This document shows, piece after piece, positions 22,421-35,311 of a stretch of DNA of 64,000 nucleotides. The notes beneath the pieces were generated by a model that did no database searches, was not told the DNA's origin, and was given only the letters and a program-made list of their open reading frames with translations. The position numbers and the translations under genes were made by a program. Positions within the stretch are counted from its first letter, which is position 1. Every line of letters starts with the position of its first letter. Source of the DNA: Adineta steineri. Its lineage: Eukaryota; Rotifera; Eurotatoria; Adinetida; Adinetidae. The stretch lies in NCBI GenBank assembly GCA_905250115.1, contig CAJNOI010000213.1, forward strand, positions 62,001 through 126,000. The letters are read 5' to 3'.

Positions 22421-24343
22421 ATGGGTGGAAAAACATCGAAATATCAAAATGAATATATATCTACACAACAAAGAAATCCTTATGAAAATGTTACTCGTGC
22501 TTATGCCAAATGGGATCGTTATTCTGGTCTTATGAGTGATGATACATCTTGTTTTGCTACACATGAAATTGAAAATTTTAAAAAACATCAAAAAATCTCA
22601 CAAAATTCTTCTGATCAACAACGAAAAGTGAATTCATCAAATGAAAAATCAATAATAAAAAAAACTGGTCAATATGATAAAAATCTTTCCAAACAAAGTC
22701 AATCGATTGAACAAATAATATTTTCAAAAAATAGAATTACAGCTCAACAATTAATCAAAGATCAATCACAACGTCGACAAAAATATAAATCAACAACTTT
22801 ATTATCATCAAATGATTTATTACAAAATTCAACGGAGAAAAAAGCTTCATCAACAACTAATATTAATCAAACAAAACAAATACCAAATGATTTTCAACTT
22901 CTCTTAATTCATTCATTAGATTTACAAGTAATTTTCACATATCTTTTTCTTTTAAAATAGAAATTAATCTTTAAAGAACTCTTTAAATAGAAATTTATTT
23001 TTACTAGATAATTATCGAATGTTCTAGAACGTTTACACACATATCATTTTCTATATATGTCACCAAGAAACAGCGAGAAAAATATTAGATTATCATCAGT
23101 GGCGGATCTAGGATTTTGGAAGGGGGGGGGCGATTTTTTTTTTAGTATGGAGGGGCAATACCTGGGAAGGGGGGCGATTTTGGTTAAAAGCTATTTTTTG
23201 AGTCCAACCGAAGTAGTGTGAGCCTATTTTTTCGTTCATTTTTGCTGCAAAAAATCAAAACAAATTCGGAAGGGGAGGGTGATCGCCCCCATCGCTCCCC
23301 CTAAATCCGCCACTGATTATCATTCATAGTTGATGAATATTAAAATAAATGTAAATTCTTATTTTGTTTTTCTTTTTAATAAACTAGAATGCTCATGAAA
23401 TTGGTAAAGGTAATTTTGGTACTGTATATCGTGCATTATACAAAGGTACTCGTGATGTTGCATTAAAAACATTAAAATCAGTTCGACACAATTTAAAATC
23501 ATCAATGGAAGATTATGATGATAATATGTATGAATTACTTTATGAAGCTCATATAATGACACAATTACAACATCCGAATCTTTTACGTATTATTGGTGTA
23601 ACATTTTTTGGAAAAGATAAACAATTAAGTTTAGTTACAGATTTTATGAAAAATGGTTCTTTATTAGATTATCTTCGAAAACATCGAGAAATATTTCTTA
23701 AATCAAAATCAAAAGATATAACATTGAAATTAAATAGTTTTTCCAAACAAATTTTTCAAGCAATGTTATATTTAGAAAAACGAAGAATTATTCATCGAGA
23801 TTTAGCAGCAAGAAATTGTTTGATTGGAGATGAAGATACACTTAAAGTTGGAGATTTCGGTTTAACAAAGTATAAAAGTTCTTTTGTTTTTTTATGAGTT
23901 AAATATTTTATTATTTTAGATTAACTGAAGGTGGTTTATACAAAGGTAATAATCAAACAATATGTGCTATACGTTGGTCATCACCTGAAGCTATATTTTA
24001 TTCGAAATATACATCTCGATCAGATGTTTGGAGTTATGTAAGGAGAATATATTTGAATTTTTCTAATTTTTATTATTTTTTTAAATAGGGTATCACTCTT
24101 TGGGAAATTTATTCATTGGGTGAACGACCATATGGAAGTTTAGATAATAAAACTGTTAAAAATCTTTTAAAAAATCCATTAGAAAATTTTACTCGTTTTC
24201 TTCCACAATCACGTGAATTTGGTTCAGATGAAGTTTATACTCATCTTATGTTACCTTGTTTAACATATAATGTTGCATTAAGACCACGTTTTAAAGATTT
24301 AGTTCAACGAATTTTAACAATTTTTAATAATAATATTCGATAA
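22421..24343 (+). CDS. Cytoplasmic tyrosine kinase with myristoylation-type N-terminus
   Basis: Exons 22421-22927, 23388-23869, 23920-24037 and 24089-24343 give 453 residues with closed phases. The start MGGKTSK fits an N-myristoylation signal (Gly2, Ser/Thr6, Lys7), as in Src-family kinases. Residues 8-165 are polar and low-complexity, with no SH3 or SH2 signature. The kinase domain (about residues 170-448) has the Gly loop GKGNFGTVY, VALK lysine, HRDLAARN catalytic loop, DFG, and RWSSPEA followed by [30 protein letters not shown] and the WSSPE-type P+1 loop are tyrosine-kinase hallmarks. The activation segment is present, with one tyrosine (GGLYKG). All catalytic residues are seen, so it should be active at the membrane. 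The first intron contains a hAT insertion. The exact subfamily is not recognised. Confidence 0.88.
23097..23315. mobile_element. Non-autonomous hAT element (219 bp) in kinase intron 1
   Basis: Inverted ends CAGTGGCGGATCTAGG and CAGTGGCGGATTTAGG (read inward), flanked by a perfect 8-bp target duplication ATTATCAT (23089-23096 and 23316-23323). The interior has long G runs and no reading frame. It lies wholly within the intron and does not touch splice sites. Confidence 0.92.
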
Positions 24344-25632
24344 ATGTTTAAGGGAAGAATTGTTATTTTATTTTTGTAAAAAATATTAATTTAGAATTCA
24401 AATTTGTATATTTTATAATAAAAAAGAAATCATTGTTAGGCATTCTTATTTTTTTTTTGTTTACAATAGAATTTGTCAAACTGATAAACTGCATACAGGT
24501 AGAACTCCCATTAACTGAAGCGTAGAGTCCTGCGGTTCCAAAAATAAAGGAAACAAAAGTCGAATCCAAACCGGTGGAGGCGAAATTTGTCACATAGATG
24601 GAATGCAATACGACGGAAAATTCTGAGAATCATCCCATCCTATGGAACCAAAACTTTAAGAAAATATACCATCTCATTCGAGTGAAACCATTTATTCTTA
24701 GAGGAGTTATCAAGAATTACACCAGTTAATAATAAGATCAAAGAATATATTATTGTGAGCAGATTTTTAAAAAGCATAATAGAAATAAATAATTTCTAAC
24801 TGAAATTTTGCGAAAAGATTTTAATTAGTTTTCATATGAAATTGTTTAGGAAATAACTAGATATAGTTATTATTATTATTTTTTGTTTTGTATAAAAATA
24901 GATTCTATGTAATTGTTTATCAGTTTGATTATTGAGAACAATAAATCTGGATGAATAATATCCGAAGATAATATGTCTGGGAAAGAAAAAGATTGTTTTA
25001 AGAAACAGAAATGACACATATCAACATTATAGATATGATCTTTTAACATATAACCTTATTTTCTATGTTGATACATAATTTCATCTAAGATAAATCAGTG
25101 ACAATTGTTGACTCAAATGAGACGAAGCAAAGGTCAAAGTTAATGACATTTTTATTAGAAAAAAAATGTCATTATTAATACTTTATAATAAGAAAATGTT
25201 TACTTTTTAAAGAAAAAGATTATTAAATAATATAATATTTGATCGGATTTGATATTCTTTATTTATTATAATACCAATATCGACGAAAAAGATTATTTTC
25301 TATAAAAATGTACTGAATAATTGGACTATCAAAGTCTTTTTTTTCTATTTATAGCTCAAATCAACAACAATGTATTTTTCCTTTCTGGGAAGAAAAAAAA
25401 AGAAAGATTATATGTATATTTTTATATATAGCATTGGTATAATTATTCATAAATATATATCTTATGGAATGATTAATATTAGCTAAATCTTGATAACTGT
25501 TTTTCTTTCGCTACTTTATCTACAAAAACAGTCTTTATAGCAGCTGTTTTTTTCTTTTTTACATCATTCTATATTATCGATAGATAAAAGCATCTTATAC
25601 AACAACTTCTTCGTCTCGTCGAATCTACAAAA
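24344..25632. other. Intergenic; a GC-richer open stretch near 24463-24640
   Basis: On the minus strand, 24463-24640 reads open through HSIYVTNFASTGLDS and GLYASVNGSSTCMQFISL and then meets GTAAAC, a possible donor. Its base composition is higher in GC than the surroundings. I do not recognise it; it may be an exon relic of a larger extracellular protein. The rest is AT-rich with no gene seen. Confidence 0.4.
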
Positions 25633-26208
25633 ATGTCGTATTTTGTTTTATTTTTTTTAATTATAAGTGGATATGTATTTGCAGCACCAATTTTTCAAAA
25701 AGAATCTCTTAAATTTAGTACTCTTGAATGTATATCTGGTAACAATGAAACATCATCAAAATATATTGTTCAAGTCTTTGAGGTAAATGAAACATGTATT
25801 CGAGTAAATTCATCATCATCAACAGGAAATGAAGTTTATTTATATATTATTCCCGAATACGAAACTAATTATACAATTGAAATTAAAGTTGATAATTGCT
25901 CTACACCATTACCAAATCTTCATCTTAGTGTATGTAATGAACCAAATAATGTTAATCAAACAGGAGTAATGGTTACTTTTGAATATGAAAATGTAACTTT
26001 ATCTGAAGTTGCCATTGAAGAACATGATGCAGCAACAACAACTCAATCAATGTTTTATACAGGTCCAACTGTTTATGAAACATTACATCGTCTTGATTTT
26101 GAAGACGAAGAAGATGAACATCTTTTAGCTACTACTAATGCAACAACAATTGATTTGGAAAATACAAACAACAACAACAACAATGTTACTAATGAAATAT
26201 TAATATAG
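25633..26208 (+). CDS. Secreted glycoprotein-like protein of unknown function
   Basis: Single exon, 191 residues. Residues 1-18 form a clear signal peptide (hydrophobic core FVLFFLIISGYVFA, cleavage likely after AA-P or near it). The mature part has four cysteines in its first half (LECISG, ETCIRV, DNCSTP, SVCNEP), suggesting two disulfides, and many N-glycosylation sequons (for example NETS, NETC, NYT, NCS, NQT, NVT, NAT). The C-terminal third is acidic (DFEDEEDEH) and ends in an Asn run. There is no second membrane segment, so secretion is likely. Codon use is like that of neighbouring host genes. No family recognised; it could be a lineage-specific secreted protein. Confidence 0.7.
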   Translation: MSYFVLFFLIISGYVFAAPIFQKESLKFSTLECISGNNETSSKYIVQVFEVNETCIRVNSSSSTGNEVYLYIIPEYETNYTIEIKVDNCSTPLPNLHLSVCNEPNNVNQTGVMVTFEYENVTLSEVAIEEHDAATTTQSMFYTGPTVYETLHRLDFEDEEDEHLLATTNATTIDLENTNNNNNNVTNEILI

Positions 26209-28878
26209 AAAATATCAATTAGATTATAAATCATTTATTTTATATTAAATATTCTTTTAACTCTACCTTTAATGTATTAGATAATATGTTTGTAATTAAA
26301 TTGCATTCATATTAACCTCCTTTATAAGTCCTTTTTTCGAATGCTATCTGGTGTTTTTAAAGTGAACAAACTAACGTTTCAATTTTATTTCAAATAATTA
26401 AATTATTCTTATCTTATTACATATATTAATTTAAGGAATTTTTTTTATATTTTTTCCCTTTGTTTCTCAGTTTTATACTGTTTACATAATTATATTTGAT
26501 TTATAAAAATAATTCAATTTTACTTAATTATACAAATTTAAACTGTTTAAAATAAATATTTTATTACCTTTCGTTTTAACTAATTACCAATATTTTCTCA
26601 TCGGTCTATCTATCACACGTGTCAGATACAAAAACTTATAATATAAAATATTCATTTTTTATCATATTGTTAATTGTCCCAAACACGTTCAGTTAATAAC
26701 GATATACATGAACTTTCTTTTAACAAAGGTTAACATATGTTTTATATTTAAATAGAAATCAAAAACTTTGCTTATGAAATTTTCGGTTTGTAACACTGTT
26801 TCAAAAAACTTTTTTCATAATATCCAGTCAAATGTTTCCTCTGTCAATTGATAAAATTCGTTTCTCAAAATCCTGCGAAAGACGCTATCCGCAGTATATT
26901 CTTTAAAGCTTAGCTTCTCTGATTCATCAAATTGATAGTATATCATCTGGAGAGCAGCTATTTATTTATTTCTTATCATATTTCTTAAGAAAAGAGAAAT
27001 CCTAAGAGGGTTAGAATATGAGTAAATACATGTTACAACATTCATAATAGAATAACTTATCAAAGAACACTTTTCACATCGATAAAACGAAGAAGTAGGT
27101 GAATGGTATGTGTTCATGCATAAAAGGCAACTAACATATGTGAGAAGATGTATACACGTATAAGTTTCCAAAATATAGATATGAAACCGTTACATTTATA
27201 ACAATTTTGATAGTTGATACAGTATAGATTTAATTGATATTGTTAAGATTGTAGATTGTGTATAGAATTCATATTAAAACTATTTTTGCTGGTGCGTAAT
27301 GTAATGGTACTGTTATTGTAATCGATGAATTTAAAGCATTTTGTTATTGGTTGAACGCAGATGATGCAGTATTCGATAATATTTCATCACTATTCTCGAT
27401 TACTATGTTGCTGTCGAATAAATCATCCATGATTAATAAAATAGGGTTTTTCTCCTTGTTCGCATTTATACTTAAGAAAATGAATTGTTTATCTATCATA
27501 ACTTGAAACGTCATTATCCTTTAGACCGTTTTGATAGTATATATTGATATTTTTCCTTTGTCTTATTTTGCTTAATTGGTTGTTCGTTTTTTTTCGGCCA
27601 TTTTCTTTATTATGGATTCTGCTATATATATCAATACTCGTGATACTTTCTCCAAAAAGCTTATCAATTTATTTTCACCTTTTCTTAAGTGCTATAATTG
27701 TGGGTTTCGTATAACCATTAATTATCGTATTAATAGCATTAAATGGTGAACAATTTTGTGTTGCAATGTTTGTATTCAAACTTGATGAAAAGGGTGAATT
27801 GATTCACATTGATTATTTGTAACTGTATTATTTTCTACAGAACAACATAAATCACCTCCGAGAATGGATTCAATTCATGGAGGGAAATGTATTTTGTAGT
27901 CAAATTCATATTCGATTGAGTAATATATAATGTTGCAGTAATTTGTAAATGTGCTGATTCTACAATGTAATAATAGCATCTTTGAAATATATTTTGTATA
28001 AAATATTTTGCTAATCGAATTTTTATATTATATTAAAACTACTGTAACAACAGAGAAAATTTGGTTCAGTTTATCATTATATTAACATCAGCAAATGACA
28101 TCATTTACATATTCATATATTATTTTTTTAGAGAAAACCAATTCACACTTAAACATTTCAACATCAGGTCGACTGAATTATATTAAAATCAAGTCTATGT
28201 ATGTATTCTCTCTATAATATAAATATATATAACATGTGTGACGATGACGTTCGAGTAAAGAACGCCAAAATATTACAAAAGGAAAATAAGAAAAACATAT
28301 ATAACATCATTCACACATAGTTGCATTCACATATATTCGTATTTTATTAAAACAATGAACCTAAAATTTCATACTAAATGTTGATGTCAATATTACAAAT
28401 AGATATAGTTGAGAGTTTTATTTATTTCCTTTAACTGCATTCTAATCCTACATAAACTATTATATTACAAAAGAATCTACTACACTTTAAAATTAGTTCA
28501 ATCAAATTTTAAACTTTATTTTTTGACTTATGTGCTTCCATCTATATATTAGATCAGTTCTTACTTTAAGTCTAAATGTTTTTCGCAAACTTCTCCTTCT
28601 GCAGAGAAAATTTAATAAATTCTTAAAATAATACTTGTATTGCTACACTGTTTATCTTAATCCAAAGCTTATATATAGAATGGCAAATCTTATTTAAAAG
28701 ATATTCGATGAAACAAATTAAATACGATCTAAAAAATACTGTTCAACTCTCGATATATACAAGTAATGATAATTATATAGAAGAAACAGAAATTTACTGG
28801 AAATCAAAATTATATAAAAAAAAACATGCAAGAATAAAAATAATATCCTTCATTAAAACATTTTATTTGATAAGTAGT
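26209..28878. other. Intergenic, AT-rich, no gene seen
   Basis: Only short unconvincing open stretches on both strands. Composition is uniform and AT-rich. No repeat of the families named elsewhere was recognised. Confidence 0.6.
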
Positions 28879-29367
28879 TTAGTTGCTCATCGTAGGATTT
28901 CCACAAATGAGAGTAATTGGACTGACATCTTTGCCATTTACTGTCGTACCTGCAGCAACAACTGAAGCTGTTAGAGGAATACCAGCGACTTCGATGTTAC
29001 TAGTCAATGCATTAACTTCATCCGATGTGAGAAAGCAGTAACATTTTTTAAATTTACAAATACCATGACAAAGACCAGTTGTATTAATCGAATTGCATTG
29101 TAACGTGTTGTTGAATGGATATGGTAAGTTTTCGATATTTAATACTGGTTGTTTCTAGCAAAATGCTTCACATGCATTGTCCACTTGACAGGTACCGTCG
29201 GTACTTTGTTCTATTATAAAATCAATTTAAAAAAATTAAATATTCATTATCAAGACATTACCTCCGCAATAGTCCTTCGAATTTCCCATGGAAGTAGGTG
29301 TTGAATTTACAAATAATATCATAATACATGATACCAATAACATAAATTGCACATTGATACAAACCAT
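28879..29367 (-). CDS. Secreted cysteine-rich protein gene with an in-frame stop
   Basis: Exon 1 (29367-29262) encodes MVCINVQFMLLVSCIMILFV, a good signal peptide, then DYCGG. After a 51-nt intron, exon 2 (29210-28879) continues in frame with a cysteine-rich region (GTCQVDNACEAFC, later LQCNS, GLCHGICKFKKCYCF) and a hydrophobic-neutral tail ending GNPTMSN. One TAG lies in frame in exon 2 just after the FC pair. Either the copy is decayed, or a short unrecognised intron ends there, since the bases before the TAG resemble a splice acceptor. A TATA-like box lies about 80 bases upstream of the ATG. No family recognised; the cysteine spacing alone does not identify one. Confidence 0.6.
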
Positions 29368-29446
29368 TGTAGGCGATATCAGTATAAAAATTATATTCAA
29401 AGATAAATGTTATCAAGTTAATTATTGATCAACAGAAAATTATTGC

Positions 29447-29458
29447 CTTTTTATATAA
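29447..29458 (-). promoter_or_regulatory. TATA-like box of the cysteine-rich protein gene
   Basis: TTATATAAAAAG on the minus strand, about 80 bases before the ATG at 29367, in an otherwise non-coding stretch. Inferred from sequence and spacing. Confidence 0.45.
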
Positions 29459-29467
29459 TCATGTTTT

Positions 29468-32400
29468 CGTACTTATTTTCAACCTCATCACCCTCAGATA
29501 CGTCATGCGTCTACTTTGATCTCTGGTTTTTTGAGTAGAAATATTTATTTCTAATGATATGACGAGAGATATTTAATATGCACTTATTTTGTTGTTCACA
29601 TCATTCTTATTGTCTAAAGCCTATCTTTGGATATTATCAAATTGTATCGATATGCAGATAAATAAAAAGAATGAATAAAATATACTGCAGTCAATCTACA
29701 TGTCGGATATATACAAAATAAAATATGAGAAAAGAAAAAAATAAGCAGAGTCTGTTTTACCTTGATAATATTTGTATATTGAATAGAAATAAAACAAAAG
29801 CGAATGAATAATAAAAGTCACTAATGATATATCAATGCATTCATTATTATGTTTATATTGTTATAAAACAAGTATTTGCATCTCAATAATAGAAGACATA
29901 CTTCGTATTTATTTTAAAAACGAAAGACTAAATTTTCTGGTTTAAAATTTTGATTATGATCTAATATATTCAACATGAATTTAAAGGGACGATGAAAATC
30001 ATCTTTATGATAAAAAATAATAAATTATCAATATTTTATTCATTATGAATATCATTTGAACAATTCAGTTTAATTTTATTTGTATTCAAATGTTTTTTTT
30101 TGACATTGAACTATGAATAAGAATATATTATAAATAATAATTAGATGAATTACTGTCAAACCGAAAAACCAAATATCTTTAATTCAACTAATTTACATTG
30201 AAGATCAGAAATCATTTTTTCGATTTTATACTTTTAACAAATAGAAAAATGTCATAAAAAGTTTGATTTGTCTTTTAATATATATTTATAAATAAATACT
30301 AGTTAATAATTAGCATTTCATACCGTATTTATTCTTTCAAATGAGGAAAAGGATTGTAAGATTATTGAGAGTTAACGAGAAAATTATTATTTTCAAAAGA
30401 TGATCTTTTCTAATGATTCATCCGTTTATCAGTACAATATTTTTTTTATTTCAAAGTCTGTGATTTTTATTGAAAATATCGGTGTAAATGTTACTACTAT
30501 AAGGAAAATGAAAATCATACGATATTCAACAGCTTATTTTTTCATATTCAATAATAGTTTTTCTCGTTTTAAATAAAACTTATTATATTGTAATTTTTAG
30601 TATGATCTAGATATCACCGTTTGTTTGTAGATGAATTTATATTTACACGAAGCTATCTGTGCATAACAAGATTTTATTCTACTAGAGAAAACCTAAAAGA
30701 AATTGCATTAAAACACATGATGTGAGTATAGGATAAATAATAATACATATACTCACTCTTACCACACCCTCAAAACTTGTTCATCAGAATTCTTCTAACT
30801 TGTTTAATGAAGTACAGATATATATATGAGTTATGGATTGATTCAAGAAATAATTTCTGAGTGAAATATCTCCAATAGAATCTTTTCGTATCCATGAGTA
30901 ATTTGACGTTATCCTACAATTAGAAAGCCAACTTAAGTCTCTAATTTCTGATGTTTTCTAAGAGTTGGATATCATTGAATTCTTATCTTTATTGAGATCG
31001 ATCTCAGCATTGAAATAAACAGTTAATAGTTCATTTCAACTAAATAATTTATTTCTTGGTGACACGTTAAAATAAAAGCTAATAAATTTCGTATTAATCT
31101 GAAGGTATTATCCCGTTTATCGATAAAAGTCTGGCAGAATCCCAATGTGATTTTTACTTTGATTTAATATCATACTCTTCTTCATTAAAATAACACGTAA
31201 AATCTTATATTGCATTGAAAAAAAAACAGATTGATTATAATTTATTAAAACTAAATCTTTTATTCTATAGAATACTATTATTCATAATATATTAAAATAT
31301 TCTCTCATAAACTAACAAGAAAGTTCATTTGATCATCTTTTATATCTTCGTTATTATGAATTTGAGAATAGATGTTTAATTAGAATTGATACTCATTAGT
31401 ATTTATTAGAATGACAACTAGTTTATTTACTTTTCATAGAAAAAATTCATTTGTGATAGATTTTCATTTAATATAAAATTCAAGTGAATTATAGTCTTCT
31501 GAACGAGTATTATTGAATTTGAAAGATATTAGGTATATTAATGTAGATTTAAAATAAATGTCAATAGATTCAAGAATTCTTTGTATATATTGATAGTAAT
31601 CATGAAATATTTCTTTGAACTATATTATTAAAATCTAATAATAAAATCCAAAAAAAGAAAAGTTATGCATATATATCTGACCTATGAATGTAAATCTCAT
31701 TGATTAGGTTATGTTAATGTTTGATTAGATGACGATATGCGAAGCAAAATATGTGTGAATAATAGAGAGAGAGAAAAATGTCGATGTTAAATCTGTTTTT
31801 AATCGATCGTGGGTGCCAGACTTACATCGGTGTTGTTCAATCTATTTAAATTGTCATTTAGTTGTCAACTATTCTTTGTATATTTAAAATGACATAGATC
31901 GAATAAACATGAATCGGATCATTAATCTCATTCAATCCACATCTTTCAATATACTTTCTTATTTTTGTTTTGTTAAACAATAATATTAGATAATTTTATT
32001 GAAATCAAAATAGCTAAAAGGCATTGAAAATCATGATTTTTAACTTTAGATATGAAATGATGAATAATTCAAAAAAGGAAAACATATTCTTTTAATTAAA
32101 ATTAGTGAACGTGCCTTATCATATTTCTCATTGAACATGATCATCATTAATCGATACTTTTTTCTTCTTCACAGAAAATTTATCGAGCGAAAAACTGAAG
32201 AATTTCCTATGATAAATAGATAGAGAGAGAGATTTTTCAAGAAAATAGATCAGAACAACATTTCATATTTTCAAAAAGAATACCGACAAAACACATTCAG
32301 GATAAAAAAGGATCAATAACTTTTCATCGTCAGTTTATTATTCATTTCAACTATAACACACATTCCTTCTTTTTTTCTATCAGTATATATTAAGAACATT

Positions 32401-33376
32401 AATCATTCGATCGAAAAAAACAACCTTTTCAACACATTTATATTAAATATAATACACAATTTATATCGTTTCTTTACAAGTTAATAGATGATTTCATATT
32501 AAAACTATCAAACGAAGATTCTCATATTTTACGATTTAATATTTAATGATAAAGAGAACAGAATTATATAAACAATTTCACGCTCGTTCTAGGTAATATT
32601 CAATCATTTTGTGATTGTCTCTGCTGAATAAATTTTTCTCGTAAGAAGAGATCATTTTTTTGTAGATTCATCATTAAAAATAACTAAAACAAACGTTCGA
32701 ATTTAATTATAACTTCCAAAATGTATGACACAGACAAAAAAAAAGGTCAATGTAGAAATTACTTTTCTTCTTTTTACACTATATTATTTAATGAATTAAA
32801 AACTAAGAGTGAAAAGAAAATCTATTTTTAAAGAAAAACAATGCAACATTTGGTTCGTTTATGCGTTGTAAATGTAAATGATTGATTTATTTGTTAGATG
32901 TAATGTTTGTTCGTTCGTTCTTTCTCTCTCTCTCTCGGTTGAATGTAGATATATCAACTTGACTTGACTCGACAACGTATGTGTTTTTTTTTCTTTTCTT
33001 TTTTCCACCAATGAAAAATGTGAACGGAGAAGAATATGATTATTGAATGTTGATTGGTTACAGCCGTTGTGTCTCTTCTGAGAGAGAAAAATCGATTTTT
33101 TTTTGTTGTTCTTGTCTCACATATTTCTTTTATGGTATCCATTAATCGATTTAATGGGTCGTTTTGTGTGACAAGGTTTGCTTGCATTGCTTTCTCTCAT
33201 CATTTGATCAGTCTATCTCGAAGAGTCTCTCTACAATCATTAATAATATCTATCGTAGAGGATCATTTACCGTTACACTTAGCTTAATAATCAGCCAGTT
33301 CACTACAAGCTGAGACTATCATTAACGAGAAAAAAAAACGAAGAAGAAGAAAAAAAAGAAAAAGAGAAGAAAATAA
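29468..33376. other. Long gene-free tract upstream of the Hox gene
   Basis: About 3.9 kb without a convincing exon on either strand. It contains a TG/CA block near 30718-30775 (GATGTGAGTATAGG then ACTCACTCTTACCACACCC), short GA and CT microsatellites near 31768 and 32922, and just before the ATG a purine-rich leader (33331-33376). Given its place it may hold regulatory DNA for the Hox gene; nothing specific can be shown. Confidence 0.55.
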
Positions 33377-35311
33377 ATGAGTTCTCTATCGCCCTATCCT
33401 GCTCTTCATACAATGAACAATCATCATCATCATCATCATCATAATCATCATAATCATAATTATGGAAGTGATGGGACAAATACAAATTATTCTAGTATAC
33501 ATCAATTATCTGAAAACAGTGTTAATGTCCCAACTGAATCATCTTCAACTTCATCATCATGTCTTATTCAATCACCAATTGTTGATTATTATGGTCAACA
33601 TTCATATCATCCAGCAACACATCGTGCACTTCCACTCTATCCTCATCAAACTCATCATCTTTATCAAGATAATCCCAATAATTTATATCGATACAATGCT
33701 CTTCCAACTTCATCATCATCATCATCAAATATTACACAAAAGTAAGTTTCATTTTATTAATTATTTGATTTAAAAAAAACCTATTGTTCAATAAAATTCT
33801 TAGTTCTTGTATTTATCCATGTCATAATGGTACAAATGGAAGTTATAATCAAGAAGGTAATATCTCAACATCTTCAAATGGTCTTTCTCAATCTGATATG
33901 ATAAATTCACTTCATCCAATGGGTATTGATCTCTATGGTTTATCAATGAGTCCACCAGCTCCTCCACCACCCCCTCCATCATCATCTCCTCCATCTTCAA
34001 CTGATCATTGTTCAACAAATCGAAATTCTTCTGATTTAATTCCATTATCAACATCAATTGATTCAATATCATCATCATCGAAACAAAATTCACCTGTTAT
34101 ATATCCATGGATGCGTAAAGTACATATTAACAATCCAGGTAAGAATATAAAAATAATAATTTAGAAATTTCCTGTCAAAAAAATATTTGATTTCTTTCTT
34201 TCTTTTATTTTTATTTTTTGATGAGGAAAGACTAAAGTATTGATGATGACAGACAACATACAGAAGATTAATGATCGAATGTAAAACACGTGCAGTCATC
34301 ATACCGTATCAATAAATTAAACTGAATGAAAGAAAAAAAGAAATCGAATAAACTTAAGTAAATAATATCGAAAATATTTTGTTTCTATCTCAGTTGAATA
34401 TCATATGTTTTTATCAAGAGTAACACATTGAAATGAATGTATTTTTAACGACTATTGTAAATATCATTGATTTTGAAAATGTCAAACATACTTTTTTTTT
34501 GTCTCAGTTTGATTTTGTATAAAAGTGTTATATTATCTTTTGAAATCAAAATTTAACCTTTCTTTTTCGAACAACAGACTTCATTTATCATAATACTTTA
34601 GAGAAATGAACGTCAAAAAACACGTTCGCCTTATCATTCGATGAGTACGTGACCTAAATTTAGTAAAAATAACAGAAAAAGATAAATGTTATTTGACTAA
34701 TGACAAATATATATATGTGTATATATCGATGTCTGTTTTTCTCAGACATTTTTACTGAATAATGGATAAAAATCATTATCAACATTTTCATTTTAGTTAT
34801 TAATTATACAAGTGGAGAAACAAAACGTGCTCGAACTGCTTATACTCGTCATCAAGTTTTAGGTAAAAAAAACTAAAATTAAGAAGAAAAAATAAATTTT
34901 TTTTATTCAGAATTAGAAAAAGAATTTCATTTTTCCAAATATTTAACTCGACGACGAAGAATTGAAATAGCTCATTCACTTGTTTTAACTGAGAGGTAAA
35001 CAAATTCTTTTTTTTCTTTTTCTTTTTCTATTAAATTTCTTTTTCTTATTAGACAAATTAAAATTTGGTTTCAAAATCGGTTAGTTTTCATTTGATTATA
35101 AAAACTTAATTTGTTTTTTTATTTAAATAGAAGAATGAAATGGAAAAAAGATCATAAATTACCAAATACAAAATCTAAATTACCTGATCAATTACCTGCC
35201 GCATCAACATCATCGGATTCGTCATCACCTCATCTTATTAAAAAAGAACAACAAGAAATAATTTCAACATTTATAAAAGAAGAATCATTTTCAGGAGAAT
35301 CTACAAATTAA
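33377..35311 (+). CDS. Hox4: Hox4/Deformed-class homeobox transcription factor
   Basis: Exons 33377-33741, 33804-34138, 34797-34862, 34911-34995, 35053-35079, 35131-35311; 352 residues, phases closed. The long N-terminal part has a His run, Ser runs and a proline run. The hexapeptide YPWMRKVH (PBC-cofactor contact) ends exon 2. The homeodomain runs from [20 protein letters not shown] through [20 protein letters not shown] and [16 protein letters not shown], with Gln50 and Asn51 in the recognition helix. The flanks YPWMRKVH-I and [11 protein letters not shown] are the group-4 signature shared by Dfd and vertebrate Hox4. Three introns cut the homeobox: in codon 15, codon 43 and codon 52; exon 5 is only 27 nt and encodes most of helix 3. 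It is expected to act in the nucleus in anterior patterning. No other Hox gene lies in the window. Confidence 0.95.

Noticed and set aside
33462-34302. Open frames overlapping the Hox exons in other frames
   Set aside because: They are shadows of the CAT/TCA-rich low-complexity coding sequence of the Hox gene.
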